A stretch of 7,454 bases of DNA from an uncultured Vogesella sp. (lineage in GTDB: Bacteria; Pseudomonadota; Gammaproteobacteria; Burkholderiales; Chromobacteriaceae). The notes beneath the pieces are model-generated. The model ran no database searches. It saw only the letters and a list, made by a program, of their open reading frames with translations, and was not told the DNA's origin. Of this stretch, positions 1 through 7,201 are shown piece by piece. A program made the translations under genes and the position numbers. Numbering within the stretch: the stretch's first letter is position 1; each line of letters starts with the position of its first letter. Location of the stretch: NCBI GenBank assembly GCA_946479405.1, contig CAMLGD010000168.1, forward strand, positions 1 to 7,454. The letters are read 5' to 3'.

Positions 1-52
1 ACCCTGAACACGCTTTCCAGGCGTGCGACTTAAACCACTCATCCACCTCTCC
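1..52 (-). tRNA. tRNA-Ser (anticodon GGA), 5' part, cut by the window edge
   Basis: Read on the minus strand from base 52, the sequence opens with the acceptor strand GGAGAGG, then a D-arm of the serine type (GAGTGGTTTAAG). The anticodon stem is CACGC/GCGTG around the loop CTGGAAA, which puts anticodon GGA at 18-16 and would read UCC and UCU. The following bases TTCAGGGT fit the start of the long variable arm of a class II tRNA. The rest of the variable arm, the T-arm and the 3' acceptor strand lie beyond base 1. It is transcribed divergently from nadE. The serS gene in this window encodes the enzyme that would charge it, but the two are 4 kb apart and on opposite strands, so no operon link is implied. 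Confidence 0.93.
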
Positions 53-100
53 AGATGGCTTTGACAACGGCACTAGGCGTTTCGTCGTCAGAGGCTGCGC

Positions 101-149
101 ATTTTAGGGGACATACCCACTATTGGCAAGCTTTTTTGCAGAAAAAAGC
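101..149 (-). promoter_or_regulatory. Probable strong sigma-70 promoter of the tRNA-Ser gene with UP-like element
   Basis: On the minus strand a -35 box TTGCCA (129-124) and a -10 box TAAAAT (106-101) are separated by exactly 17 bp; each matches the consensus at five of six positions. Transcription would start near base 94, leaving a leader of about 40 nt before the tRNA. Just upstream of -35, an A6 tract (132-137) and a T6 tract (142-147) sit at about -38 to -43 and -48 to -53, where UP elements contact the RNA polymerase alpha subunits. The bases after -10 (GCGCAG) form a GC-rich discriminator, typical of stringently controlled stable-RNA promoters. The two tracts also form an 8-bp inverted repeat (130-137/142-149). 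Confidence 0.7.
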
Positions 150-165
150 GCAGCATCCGGCGGCT

Positions 166-175
166 TGCGGCCAAC
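166..175 (+). repeat. Copy of the TGCGGCCAAC repeat, upstream of nadE
   Basis: Exact 10-base copy in the tRNA-nadE intergenic region. It lies in the 14-base string GGCTTGCGGCCAAC (162-175), which recurs unchanged at 1954-1967 after nadE. It is single, without an inverted partner. A one-mismatch copy in the opposite orientation is visible at 236-244 (ATGGCCGCA). Confidence 0.75.
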
Positions 176-295
176 CCTGCACCCTGCCGGCAACACCAAA
201 GACGGCAAGCGCTTGATCCGGCAGGCAAAGCTCCGATGGCCGCATGCACCCTGCGCTCATGGCCGCAGCAGCACGCGGGTCGGCAGCCGATCAGG

Positions 296-301
296 TAGAA
301 T
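296..301 (+). promoter_or_regulatory. Possible -10 box for nadE
   Basis: TAGAAT matches the TATAAT consensus at five of six positions and lies 36 bp before the nadE ATG. No good -35 hexamer is found at 16-18 bp spacing, so recognition would need an extended -10 contact or an activator. This is a weak call. Confidence 0.3.
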
Positions 302-336
302 CCCCCCGTTAACTTATTTACAAGTTGTCTTTAGCC

Positions 337-1929
337 ATGCGTATCGCTCTTGCCCAGTTCAACCCGGTGGTAGGTGACATCCCCGGCAATGCCCAGAAGA
401 TTCTCGAACTCGCCCATGCCGCCATGGCACAGGGCGCCGACATACTGGTAACGCCAGAACTGGCACTGACCGGCTACAGCCCGGAAGACCTGCTGCTGCG
501 TGACCAGTTCTATCGCGACATCGCCCGCGGCCTGGACGAACTGGAAATGCTGGACGGCATCACCCTGGTGATCGGCCACCCGGTCAAGCTGGGCAACGAA
601 CGCTTCAACGCCGCCACCGTGCTGCGCGACGGCCACCGCCTGGGCCAGTACCACAAGATGCTGCTGCCGAATAACGAAGTATTCGACGAGTGCCGCTACT
701 TCACTCCCGGCGCCGCGCCGCTGGTATTCGAACAGAACGGCGTGCAGGTGGGCGTGCTGATCTGCGAGGACGTGTGGTCGGTGGAGCCGGCGGCGGAAAC
801 CGCCGATGCCGGCGCGCAGGTAATCGTGTCGCTGAACGCCTCGCCGTTCCACCGCAACAAGATCGCCACCCGCCACGAAGTCGTGCGCTACCGCGTGGAA
901 GAAACCGGCGTGCCGATGGCCTACGTCAACCTCACCGGCGGCCAGGACGAACTGGTATTCGACGGCGGTTCCTTCGCCCTCAACCAGGCAGGCGAAGTGG
1001 TGGCGCAGGCCGCCGCCTACGACGACGAACTACTGCTGGTGGACGTGGTGGATGGCGACATTGCTGCGGCCAACATCGTCCCGCTGCCGGATGAGCTGGA
1101 AAGCATCTACCGCGCACTGGTGGTAGGCGTGCGCGACTATATAGGTAAAAACCGCTTCCCCGGCGCCCTGCTCGGCCTGTCCGGCGGCATCGATTCCGCG
1201 CTGACACTGGCAGTGGCGGTGGACGCACTGGGCGCCGACAAGGTGCACGCGGTGATGATGCCCTCGCGCTACACCGCCGACATCAGCGTGCTGGACAGCC
1301 GCGACATGATCGGCCGCCTGGGGGTGAAGTACGACGAAATCGAAATCTGGCCGATGTACGAAAGCTTCATGGCCGCGCTGGCGCCCTCCTTTGCCGGCCT
1401 GGATGCCGACACCACCGAGGAAAACCTGCAGGCGCGCATCCGCGGCACCCTGCTGATGGCGCTGTCCAACAAGAGCGGCAAGCTGGTGCTGACCACCGGC
1501 AACAAGTCCGAGATGACCACCGGCTACTGCACGCTGTACGGCGACATGGCCGGCGGTTTTGCGGTGCTGAAGGACGTGGCCAAGACCCTTGTTTTCGCAC
1601 TGTGTCGCTGGCGCAATAGCGTGGGAGAGGTGATTCCGGAGCGCATCATCACCCGCCCGCCGTCCGCCGAGCTGCGCCCGGACCAGAAAGACCAGGACAG
1701 CCTGCCGCCGTACGAAGTGCTGGATGCCATCATGGAACGCTACGTGGAAGGCAACCAGTCTGCCGCCGATATCGTCAAGGCCGGCTTTGCCGAAGCGGAC
1801 GTGAACAAGGTGGTACGCCTGCTGAAGATCAACGAATACAAGCGCCGCCAGGCGCCGGTAGGCCCGCGCATCACCCACCGCGGCTTCGGCAAGGACTGGC
1901 GCTATCCGATCACCAACCGCTTCATGTAA
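337..1929 (+). CDS. nadE: Glutamine-dependent NAD+ synthetase (EC 6.3.5.1)
   Basis: A 530-residue cytoplasmic enzyme for the last step of NAD+ synthesis: ATP-dependent amidation of nicotinic acid adenine dinucleotide with ammonia from glutamine. Residues 1 to about 250 form a nitrilase-type glutaminase domain with the expected Glu-Lys-Cys triad: Glu41 in VTPELALTGY, Lys107 in YHKMLLPN and Cys143 in LICEDVW. Residues from about 255 form the synthetase domain, with the pyrophosphate loop SGGIDS at 282-287, TTGNKSE at 386-392 and the C-terminal KINEYKRRQAPVGPRIT region. The length fits the two-domain bacterial form. I chose the ATG at 337 because MRIALAQFNP is the usual family N-terminus; a TTG four codons upstream is in frame but adds nothing conserved. 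No clear Shine-Dalgarno sequence precedes it. It appears to be transcribed alone, with a repeat-made hairpin just downstream. Confidence 0.96.
   Translation: MRIALAQFNPVVGDIPGNAQKILELAHAAMAQGADILVTPELALTGYSPEDLLLRDQFYRDIARGLDELEMLDGITLVIGHPVKLGNERFNAATVLRDGHRLGQYHKMLLPNNEVFDECRYFTPGAAPLVFEQNGVQVGVLICEDVWSVEPAAETADAGAQVIVSLNASPFHRNKIATRHEVVRYRVEETGVPMAYVNLTGGQDELVFDGGSFALNQAGEVVAQAAAYDDELLLVDVVDGDIAAANIVPLPDELESIYRALVVGVRDYIGKNRFPGALLGLSGGIDSALTLAVAVDALGADKVHAVMMPSRYTADISVLDSRDMIGRLGVKYDEIEIWPMYESFMAALAPSFAGLDADTTEENLQARIRGTLLMALSNKSGKLVLTTGNKSEMTTGYCTLYGDMAGGFAVLKDVAKTLVFALCRWRNSVGEVIPERIITRPPSAELRPDQKDQDSLPPYEVLDAIMERYVEGNQSAADIVKAGFAEADVNKVVRLLKINEYKRRQAPVGPRITHRGFGKDWRYPITNRFM
1065..1074 (+). 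repeat. Copy of the TGCGGCCAAC repeat inside nadE
   Basis: Exact 10-base copy inside the coding region, read in frame as part of the codons GCT GCG GCC AAC (Ala-Ala-Ala-Asn, about residues 243-246). It lies at the junction between the glutaminase and synthetase domains, where sequence is likely to be tolerant. The codon phase differs from that of the copy in rarA. Confidence 0.6.
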
Positions 1930-1943
1930 GCGGTGGCAACAAG

Positions 1944-1967
1944 GTTGGCCGCAGGCTTGCGGCCAAC
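1944..1967. repeat. Inverted pair of the repeat forming a hairpin after nadE
   Basis: GTTGGCCGCA (1944-1953) and its exact reverse complement TGCGGCCAAC (1958-1967) are separated by the 4-base loop GGCT, giving a perfect 10-bp stem 14 bp after the nadE stop codon. No run of T follows on the plus strand, so it is not a textbook Rho-independent terminator. It could still attenuate transcription or protect the nadE mRNA 3' end. Uptake-sequence pairs in Neisseria occupy the same kind of position. Confidence 0.8.
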
Positions 1968-2053
1968 ATCATCACGCATTCGTTAACAAAAGCGTACGAA
2001 CAGTCACTGTGAAGCATGGTCAGATGCAGGACCGTTTCACCGACAGGAACCCC

Positions 2054-2659
2054 ATGAAAGCATTCGCCAGTCTCGCGCTGTGCTGCGCGCTGATCGCCCC
2101 GGCCAACGCCGCCGCCATCGCCCAGCTCAAGGCCTTTGTTGCCGGTACCAAGACCCTGTCCGCCAGCTTCAGCCAGACCGTGACCAACAAGAACGGCCAG
2201 GAAAAAGCCAGCGGCCAGATGGAAATCCAGCGCCCGGGCAAGCTGCGCTGGAGCTACACCCAGCCGTATGAACAGCTGATCGTCGGCGACGGCAAGACAC
2301 TGTGGGTGTACGACAAGGAACTGGCGCAGATCACCAAGCGCAACCAGTCCGGCACACTGGGCAGCAGCCCGGCGGCGCTACTGGCCGGCAGCAACGCCAT
2401 CGAGCGCGATTACCTGCTGCGCGAGGTTGGCCGCCAGGGCCAAGTGGAATGGCTGGCCGCCACGCCGAAAAAGTCTGACAACACCTTCGACGCCATCAAG
2501 ATGGGCTTCAGTGCCAACCAGCTGGTGGCCATGGAGCTGACTGACAGCTTCGGCAACACCACCCGCATCAGCTTCAGCAACATCAAGAAAAACCCACCGC
2601 TGGGTGCCGAACACTTCAGCTTTACCCCGCCCAAAGGCGTGGATGTGGTCAGCGAGTAA
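2054..2659 (+). CDS. lolA: Outer-membrane lipoprotein carrier protein LolA
   Basis: A 201-residue periplasmic chaperone that takes lipoproteins released by LolCDE at the inner membrane and passes them to LolB at the outer membrane. I chose the ATG at 2054 because it begins a clear Sec signal peptide (Lys2, hydrophobic 3-14, probable cleavage after Ala17-Asn18-Ala19) and follows AGGAA at 2045-2049. An in-frame GTG at 2009 would add 15 polar residues ahead of the signal peptide. The mature protein has the family signature RPGKLRWSYTQPYEQLIVGDG (60-80), whose Arg60 corresponds to the arginine implicated in lipoprotein hand-over, followed by LWVYD. It ends with the SFSNIKKNPPLGAEHFSFTPP segment, and its size matches the family. 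rarA starts 3 bp after its stop, so the two are probably cotranscribed. I see no convincing -10/-35 pair upstream. Confidence 0.95.
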   Translation: MKAFASLALCCALIAPANAAAIAQLKAFVAGTKTLSASFSQTVTNKNGQEKASGQMEIQRPGKLRWSYTQPYEQLIVGDGKTLWVYDKELAQITKRNQSGTLGSSPAALLAGSNAIERDYLLREVGRQGQVEWLAATPKKSDNTFDAIKMGFSANQLVAMELTDSFGNTTRISFSNIKKNPPLGAEHFSFTPPKGVDVVSE

Positions 2660-2662
2660 ACC

Positions 2663-3970
2663 ATGGACCTGTTTGCGCGCGAGCCGGTAAAACCACTAGC
2701 CGAGGCGATGCGGCCAACCTCGCTGGATGAAGTCATCGGCCAGCAGCATCTGATCGGTGCCGACAAGCCGCTGCGGCTGGCGGTGGAAGCACAAGTGCCG
2801 CACTCCATGATCCTGTGGGGGCCGCCCGGCGTGGGCAAAACCACGCTGGCGCGCATTCTGGCCAATGCCTTTGACGCAGAGTTCATCCCGCTGTCGGCGG
2901 TATTGTCCGGAGTAAAGGAAATCCGCGAGGCAGTGGAGCGCGCGCATGCCACGCTGCAGCAGAGTGGCCGTCGTACCATCCTGTTCGTCGACGAGGTGCA
3001 CCGCTTCAACAAGAGCCAGCAGGATGCCTTCCTGCCCTTTGTCGAATCCGGCCTGCTCACCTTCATCGGCGCCACCACCGAGAACCCTTCGTTCGAAGTC
3101 AACGCCGCGCTACTGTCACGCGCCCAGGTCTACGTGCTGAAATCGCTGCAGAACGACGACCTGCTGGCACTACTGCAGCGAGTACAGGCCAGCGGCCGGC
3201 TGGACGGCATCAGCTTTGTCGACGGTGCCGCCGAGGCATTGGCCGGCTACGCCGACGGTGACGCGCGTCGCTTCCTCAACCTGCTGGAACAGACCATCAC
3301 CGCCGCGCGCGCGCGCAAGGCCGCCAGCGTGGACGCTGCCTTCCTGGCCGAAGTGCTCACCGTCAGCGCGCGCCGCTTCGACAAGGGCGGCGACAACTTC
3401 TATGACCAGATCTCCGCACTGCACAAATCGGTGCGCGGCTCCCACCCGGATGCCGCGCTGTACTGGCTGACGCGCATGCTGGATGGCGGTGCCGATGCCC
3501 GCTACCTGGCGCGACGCATCGTGCGCATGGCGTGGGAAGACATCGGCCTGGCCGACCCACGCGCCATGCAGATCGCCAACGACGCCGCCGCCACCTACGA
3601 GCGGCTGGGCAGCCCGGAAGGCGAGCTGGCACTGGCGCAGGCGGTGATCTATCTGGCCATCGCCGCCAAGAGCAATGCCGGCTACATGGCCTACAACCAG
3701 GCCCGCGCCTTCGTGCAGCAAGACAAGAGCCGCGAAGTACCGGTACACCTGCGCAACGCACCCACCAAGCTGATGAAAGAGCTGGGCTACGGCCACGACT
3801 ACCGCTACGCCCACGACGAGCCGCACGCCTACGCCGCCGGCGAAACCTATTTCCCCGACGGCATGGCCGAACCCGGTTGGTACCAACCGGTACCGCGCGG
3901 GCTGGAAAGCAAGATCGCCGACAAACTAGCCTTCCTGCGCCAGCTGGACGAGGATGCCGGCAAGAAGTAG
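2663..3970 (+). CDS. rarA: Replication-associated recombination protein A (RarA/MgsA), AAA+ ATPase
   Basis: A 435-residue cytoplasmic AAA+ protein related to clamp-loader subunits and RuvB. The family acts at stalled replication forks and on single-strand/duplex junctions, and interacts with SSB. Visible motifs in order are Walker A GPPGVGKTT (53-61), Walker B ILFVDEVHRF (106-115), sensor 1 GATTEN (136-141), a candidate arginine finger in LLSRA (150-154) and sensor 2 GDARRFLN (199-206). The C-terminal MgsA tetramerisation domain runs from about 242 (YDQISALHKSVRGSHPDAAL) to the YFPDGM region. The length is close to that of E. coli RarA. The ATG at 2663 starts 3 bp after lolA with little Shine-Dalgarno sequence, so it is probably coupled to lolA. 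The lolA-rarA-serS order is also found in E. coli. Confidence 0.95.
   Translation: MDLFAREPVKPLAEAMRPTSLDEVIGQQHLIGADKPLRLAVEAQVPHSMILWGPPGVGKTTLARILANAFDAEFIPLSAVLSGVKEIREAVERAHATLQQSGRRTILFVDEVHRFNKSQQDAFLPFVESGLLTFIGATTENPSFEVNAALLSRAQVYVLKSLQNDDLLALLQRVQASGRLDGISFVDGAAEALAGYADGDARRFLNLLEQTITAARARKAASVDAAFLAEVLTVSARRFDKGGDNFYDQISALHKSVRGSHPDAALYWLTRMLDGGADARYLARRIVRMAWEDIGLADPRAMQIANDAAATYERLGSPEGELALAQAVIYLAIAAKSNAGYMAYNQARAFVQQDKSREVPVHLRNAPTKLMKELGYGHDYRYAHDEPHAYAAGETYFPDGMAEPGWYQPVPRGLESKIADKLAFLRQLDEDAGKK
2709..2718 (+). repeat. Copy of the TGCGGCCAAC repeat inside rarA
   Basis: Exact copy within the 14-base string ATGCGGCCAACCTC (2708-2721), which recurs unchanged at 3983-3996. It is read as ATG CGG CCA ACC TCG (Met16-Arg-Pro-Thr-Ser), in a codon phase different from the nadE copy. 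The Arg-Pro residues belong to a conserved N-terminal motif of this protein family, so here the protein sequence may partly explain the match. Confidence 0.55.
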
Positions 3971-3983
3971 CCACCGGTCGCCA

Positions 3984-3993
3984 TGCGGCCAAC
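3984..3993 (+). repeat. Copy of the TGCGGCCAAC repeat after rarA
   Basis: Exact copy 13 bp after the rarA stop codon, extended to the consensus 14-mer ATGCGGCCAACCTC (3983-3996). It is single, with no inverted partner nearby, so it cannot form the hairpin seen after nadE and serS. Confidence 0.75.
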
Positions 3994-4030
3994 CTCTGCG
4001 CCGGAAATCATCGCCACGGCATTGCCGGAC

Positions 4031-5496
<1,466 letters not shown>

Positions 5497-5506
5497 CTCT
5501 GCTGAT

Positions 5507-5532
5507 AAGGTTGGCCGCATGCGGCCAACCTT
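5507..5532. repeat. 26-bp perfect palindrome made of two repeat copies
   Basis: AAGGTTGGCCGCA (5507-5519) is followed directly by its exact reverse complement (5520-5532), giving a 26-bp palindrome with no spacer, 10 bp after the serS stop. It contains two head-to-head copies of the 14-mer consensus sharing the central CATG. As RNA or cruciform it could form only a tight-looped hairpin. It lies 2 bp before the serS terminator stem. Confidence 0.9.
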
Positions 5533-5534
5533 GA

Positions 5535-5574
5535 GACAACAAAGCCCTTGCAGCAGTGCAAGGGCTTTGTTGTC
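5535..5574 (+). terminator. Rho-independent terminator of serS
   Basis: GACAACAAAGCCCTTGCA (5535-5552) pairs perfectly over 18 bp with 5557-5574 around the loop GCAG. The top of the stem is GC-rich and the 3' arm ends in TTTGTTGTC, a broken U tract. The 5' arm carries A-rich bases, so some activity on the minus strand is possible. That would also stop transcription arriving from the accessory island. Confidence 0.85.
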
Positions 5575-5722
5575 TGCGCAGGACGGCGGCCAGCGCAGTC
5601 AACGGCTCGCTATGGCTGATAGGCGCATGTAGCCGTGCAGGCCAGTCGCGGGGGGAAGAAGCCGAGCAAATGACAGCTCAGCTCAGCCTCTGCACGGTAG
5701 CAGCTGACTGGGGACGCCGCTC

Positions 5723-5896
5723 TCACTCGGCAGAAAACATTTCTGCTTGGGAGTCGGCAAATAGCGTGGCTTCCTTTATGTCACTTTGCAATTTTAGTGC
5801 CAGTGCAGAAGCAATTATGCCTACAGCATCATTAAGGTTTACATATGAAGCTTGGACCAATGAAGCCAACCAGTAAAGATCAGCAATATAATTCAT
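5723..5896 (-). pseudogene. 57-codon stub resembling the N-terminus of a secreted lipase/RTX-type protein
   Basis: On the minus strand an ATG at 5896 overlaps the TGA of the preceding gene (ATGA), and the frame runs 57 codons to a TGA at 5723. The product begins MNYIADLYWLASLVQASYVN and continues with a SALALK segment and FADSQAEMFSAE. From memory, many type I-secreted lipase-like or RTX proteins begin in this style: an L-Y-x-L-A-x-L-x-Q-A-x-Y motif, then a helix with a Q-A-x-x-F-A pattern leading into a much larger alpha/beta-hydrolase and Gly-rich repeat region. Here the frame stops just after that point and the following DNA (5575-5722) is GC-rich with no recognisable continuation. I therefore read it as the 5' remnant of a larger gene. 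It could instead be a genuine small protein. The family assignment is a recollection and is uncertain. Confidence 0.5.
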
Positions 5897-6555
5897 TTTT
5901 CATTCCATTTTACAATTGCACTATAGATTCTGCCGAAACTAAGCCCATGGTAGTGATACTTGTCTTCCATTTCTGGATAGGCAGCCTCACAGGACCCGGT
6001 CTGCGTCCAGAATTTGTAAGCACTTAAATCATTTGCACCATTTGCGAGAGATGCATTTCCTGAGCCACCATAGAAATCTATGTTTTCTAACATCAACTGA
6101 CCAGAAATATCATCATACAGCCTGTTTATTTGTATTCCATTATGAAAGGCATAACCCCGTTCGATTGACCTGGTATACTCGCGACGAAAACCATATGCAG
6201 GGTATATAATGGTCGTTTCATAAACTCCATTATTAATGTGTCTCGCATCCGCATGGTATCCCGCATTTTCCAGAACCTTGCGGTATCTCTCCGGGTTTTC
6301 TATCATCCACTGCTGCGGCGTTTTGTGGACTTTCAACCCACCTTCGGTTTCGCATAATTTGTAATGGGTGTACCAAGTTGGTATGGCATCCCAAAAAACC
6401 ACTCCGAAGCCACCAAGCAGAATTAAACCAAACAGCAGTCTCGCTAGTAGTGGGTTTTTCCATCTATCCAATGCCGATCGATAGCCGGATTTTGACCACC
6501 GACATACAAAATATAAATATGTTAACAACGGAATAATAATCATCAGCGCAAACAT
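5893..6555 (-). CDS. Two-helix membrane protein of unknown function, possible immunity or accessory protein
   Basis: A 220-residue protein that I cannot name. Hydrophobic segments lie at about 3-18 and 36-56. The loop between them (19-35) is rich in Lys and Arg, so by the positive-inside rule it is cytoplasmic and the 160-residue C-terminal domain faces the periplasm. Directly after the second helix comes WDAIPTWYTHYKLCETEGGL (55-74), then VHKTPQQW, a pattern I recall from uncharacterised proteins in other proteobacteria. Two cysteines (68 and 189) could pair. The ATG at 6555 has a good ribosome-binding site, GGAGAG, 6 nt upstream. The gene is AT-rich: 6061-6120 has 21 G/C of 60, against 41 of 60 at 4501-4560 in serS. 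It lies 81 bp after a broken hlyD and overlaps the effector-like stub by ATGA. A lone TATCAT (6626-6621) is a possible -10. The immunity role is inference from context. Confidence 0.75.
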   Translation of the reverse strand: MFALMIIIPLLTYLYFVCRWSKSGYRSALDRWKNPLLARLLFGLILLGGFGVVFWDAIPTWYTHYKLCETEGGLKVHKTPQQWMIENPERYRKVLENAGYHADARHINNGVYETTIIYPAYGFRREYTRSIERGYAFHNGIQINRLYDDISGQLMLENIDFYGGSGNASLANGANDLSAYKFWTQTGSCEAAYPEMEDKYHYHGLSFGRIYSAIVKWNEK

Positions 6556-6587
6556 TTTTCACTCTCCATATTGGAAATTCATTAAAC

Positions 6588-6615
6588 ACTGCCACCCCTA
6601 TTGAAGATAGGCAGT
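6588..6615 (-). other. Bulged hairpin between the hlyD remnant and the membrane protein gene
   Basis: Read on the minus strand, an outer ACTG/CAGT stem encloses a CCTAT/ATAGG stem with loop CTTCA, and a 5-base GGTGG bulge lies on the 3' side. No U tract follows. It falls in the 5' leader of the membrane protein gene and could affect translation or mRNA stability. The support is modest. Confidence 0.3.
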
Positions 6616-6636
6616 ACAATATGATATTTCTCCCCA

Positions 6637-6843
6637 TCAGCGCTCTCGCAACCCCTCACTCGCATACTCCTGCAACGGACTCAGGAAATATTCAATCACC
6701 CGGCGTTTGCCGGTCTTGATCTCGGCACTCACATTCATACCGGCACTGAGATTCACTTTCACCCCGTCGATATTCAGGTGGTTTTGATTCAGACGGACGC
6801 GTGCGGCGTAAAACCACGCTGATTTTGCATGTTTAGCCATCAC
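6637..6843 (-). pseudogene. C-terminal remnant of an HlyD-family membrane-fusion protein (type I secretion)
   Basis: The minus-strand frame encodes 68 residues from a GTG at 6843 (or the ATG at 6840) to TGA at 6637. From about residue 10 it reads as the extreme C-terminus of HlyD-type periplasmic adaptors: ARVRLNQNHL, LSAGMNVSAEIKTGKRRVIE, then YFLSPLQEYASEGLRER. E. coli HlyD ends in the same pattern (SSGMAVTAEIKTG, YLLSPLEE, ending in HER). Intact family members have about 400-480 residues, so the N-terminal membrane helix, coiled coil and most of the beta-barrel are missing. The first residues (MMAKHAKS) do not look like HlyD, and a TGA lies four codons upstream in frame, which puts the break near 6815-6840. 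No ABC transporter or outer-membrane partner is in the window. It is unlikely to work in secretion. Confidence 0.8.
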
Positions 6844-7197
6844 AACAGCCCGTCAGATGAGGTTGTGTCCTCTGTGTAAGTTGGTTGTTTCTTCATCGTG
6901 AATCGCCACGACTCTTGCAGGCAGCTCTGCCCTAGGAAAAATGGCAATGGCCGGTCTTTAAACAGAACCGGCCATATTTCTTTGAAGGACTCACCGACTG
7001 CTTTGGCCGAGTTGTGTGCATTGGCTGTCAGGCAGGTTTCAAAGCACAACAGTCATTCAGAGAGCTGCTTTGCAGCAGGGGCTGCCGTCCGCTCCTGGCC
7101 GATAGCAACCATGCCAACACACTAGCATAAAAAATTACTTTAGCCCGCCCTGACTGCTGGCGGAGGTTATTGAGCAGGCTATCTGGCCAGTGGCCTG
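6844..7197. other. Gene-poor stretch between the accessory island and fdhA
   Basis: About 350 bp with only short open frames (up to 75 codons) lacking convincing ribosome-binding sites or recognisable protein sequence. It contains a terminator-like hairpin (6947-6975), a small GCTGC/GCAGC hairpin (7064-7076) and an A/T-rich patch (7128-7140). The part at 7050-7115, with CCGTCCGCTCCTGGCCGATAG (7085-7105), resembles a degenerate intergenic sequence I recall from several proteobacteria. It is probably a junction of decayed fragments. Confidence 0.5.
6947..6975. terminator. Two-way terminator-like hairpin
   Basis: ATGGCCGGT (6947-6955) and ACCGGCCAT (6967-6975) form a perfect GC-rich 9-bp stem with an 11-base loop. 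On the minus strand the stem is followed by TTGCCATTTTT, a good U tract; on the plus strand by ATATTTCTTT. Either direction could terminate. No intact gene now ends here, so it may be left over from a lost gene. It would shield the hlyD remnant from transcription coming from the right. Confidence 0.55.
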
Positions 7198-7201
7198 AAA
7201 G

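Noticed and set aside
206..215. CAAGCGCTTG palindrome upstream of nadE
   Set aside because: A 10-bp palindrome of this kind is common in GC-rich DNA; there is no second copy or promoter context to support an operator.
123..377. 84-codon plus-strand open frame across the tRNA-nadE gap
   Set aside because: It covers the tRNA promoter tracts and a repeat copy, overlaps the nadE start in another frame, and has low-complexity Arg/Gly/Pro-rich sequence with no ribosome-binding site.
1030..1878. 282-codon minus-strand open frame opposite nadE
   Set aside because: It is a long shadow frame typical of GC-rich coding DNA, rich in His, Val and Gln, and unlike any family; the opposite strand encodes an unmistakable NAD synthetase.
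5556..5876. 106-codon plus-strand open frame after the serS terminator
   Set aside because: It begins inside the terminator stem and overlaps the better-supported minus-strand stub at 5723-5896; its sequence has no domain-like character.
6840..7049. 69-codon minus-strand frame whose TGA overlaps the ATG of the hlyD remnant
   Set aside because: The TGATG overlap looks like coupling, but the frame runs through a terminator-like hairpin, has no good ribosome-binding site and resembles no protein I know.
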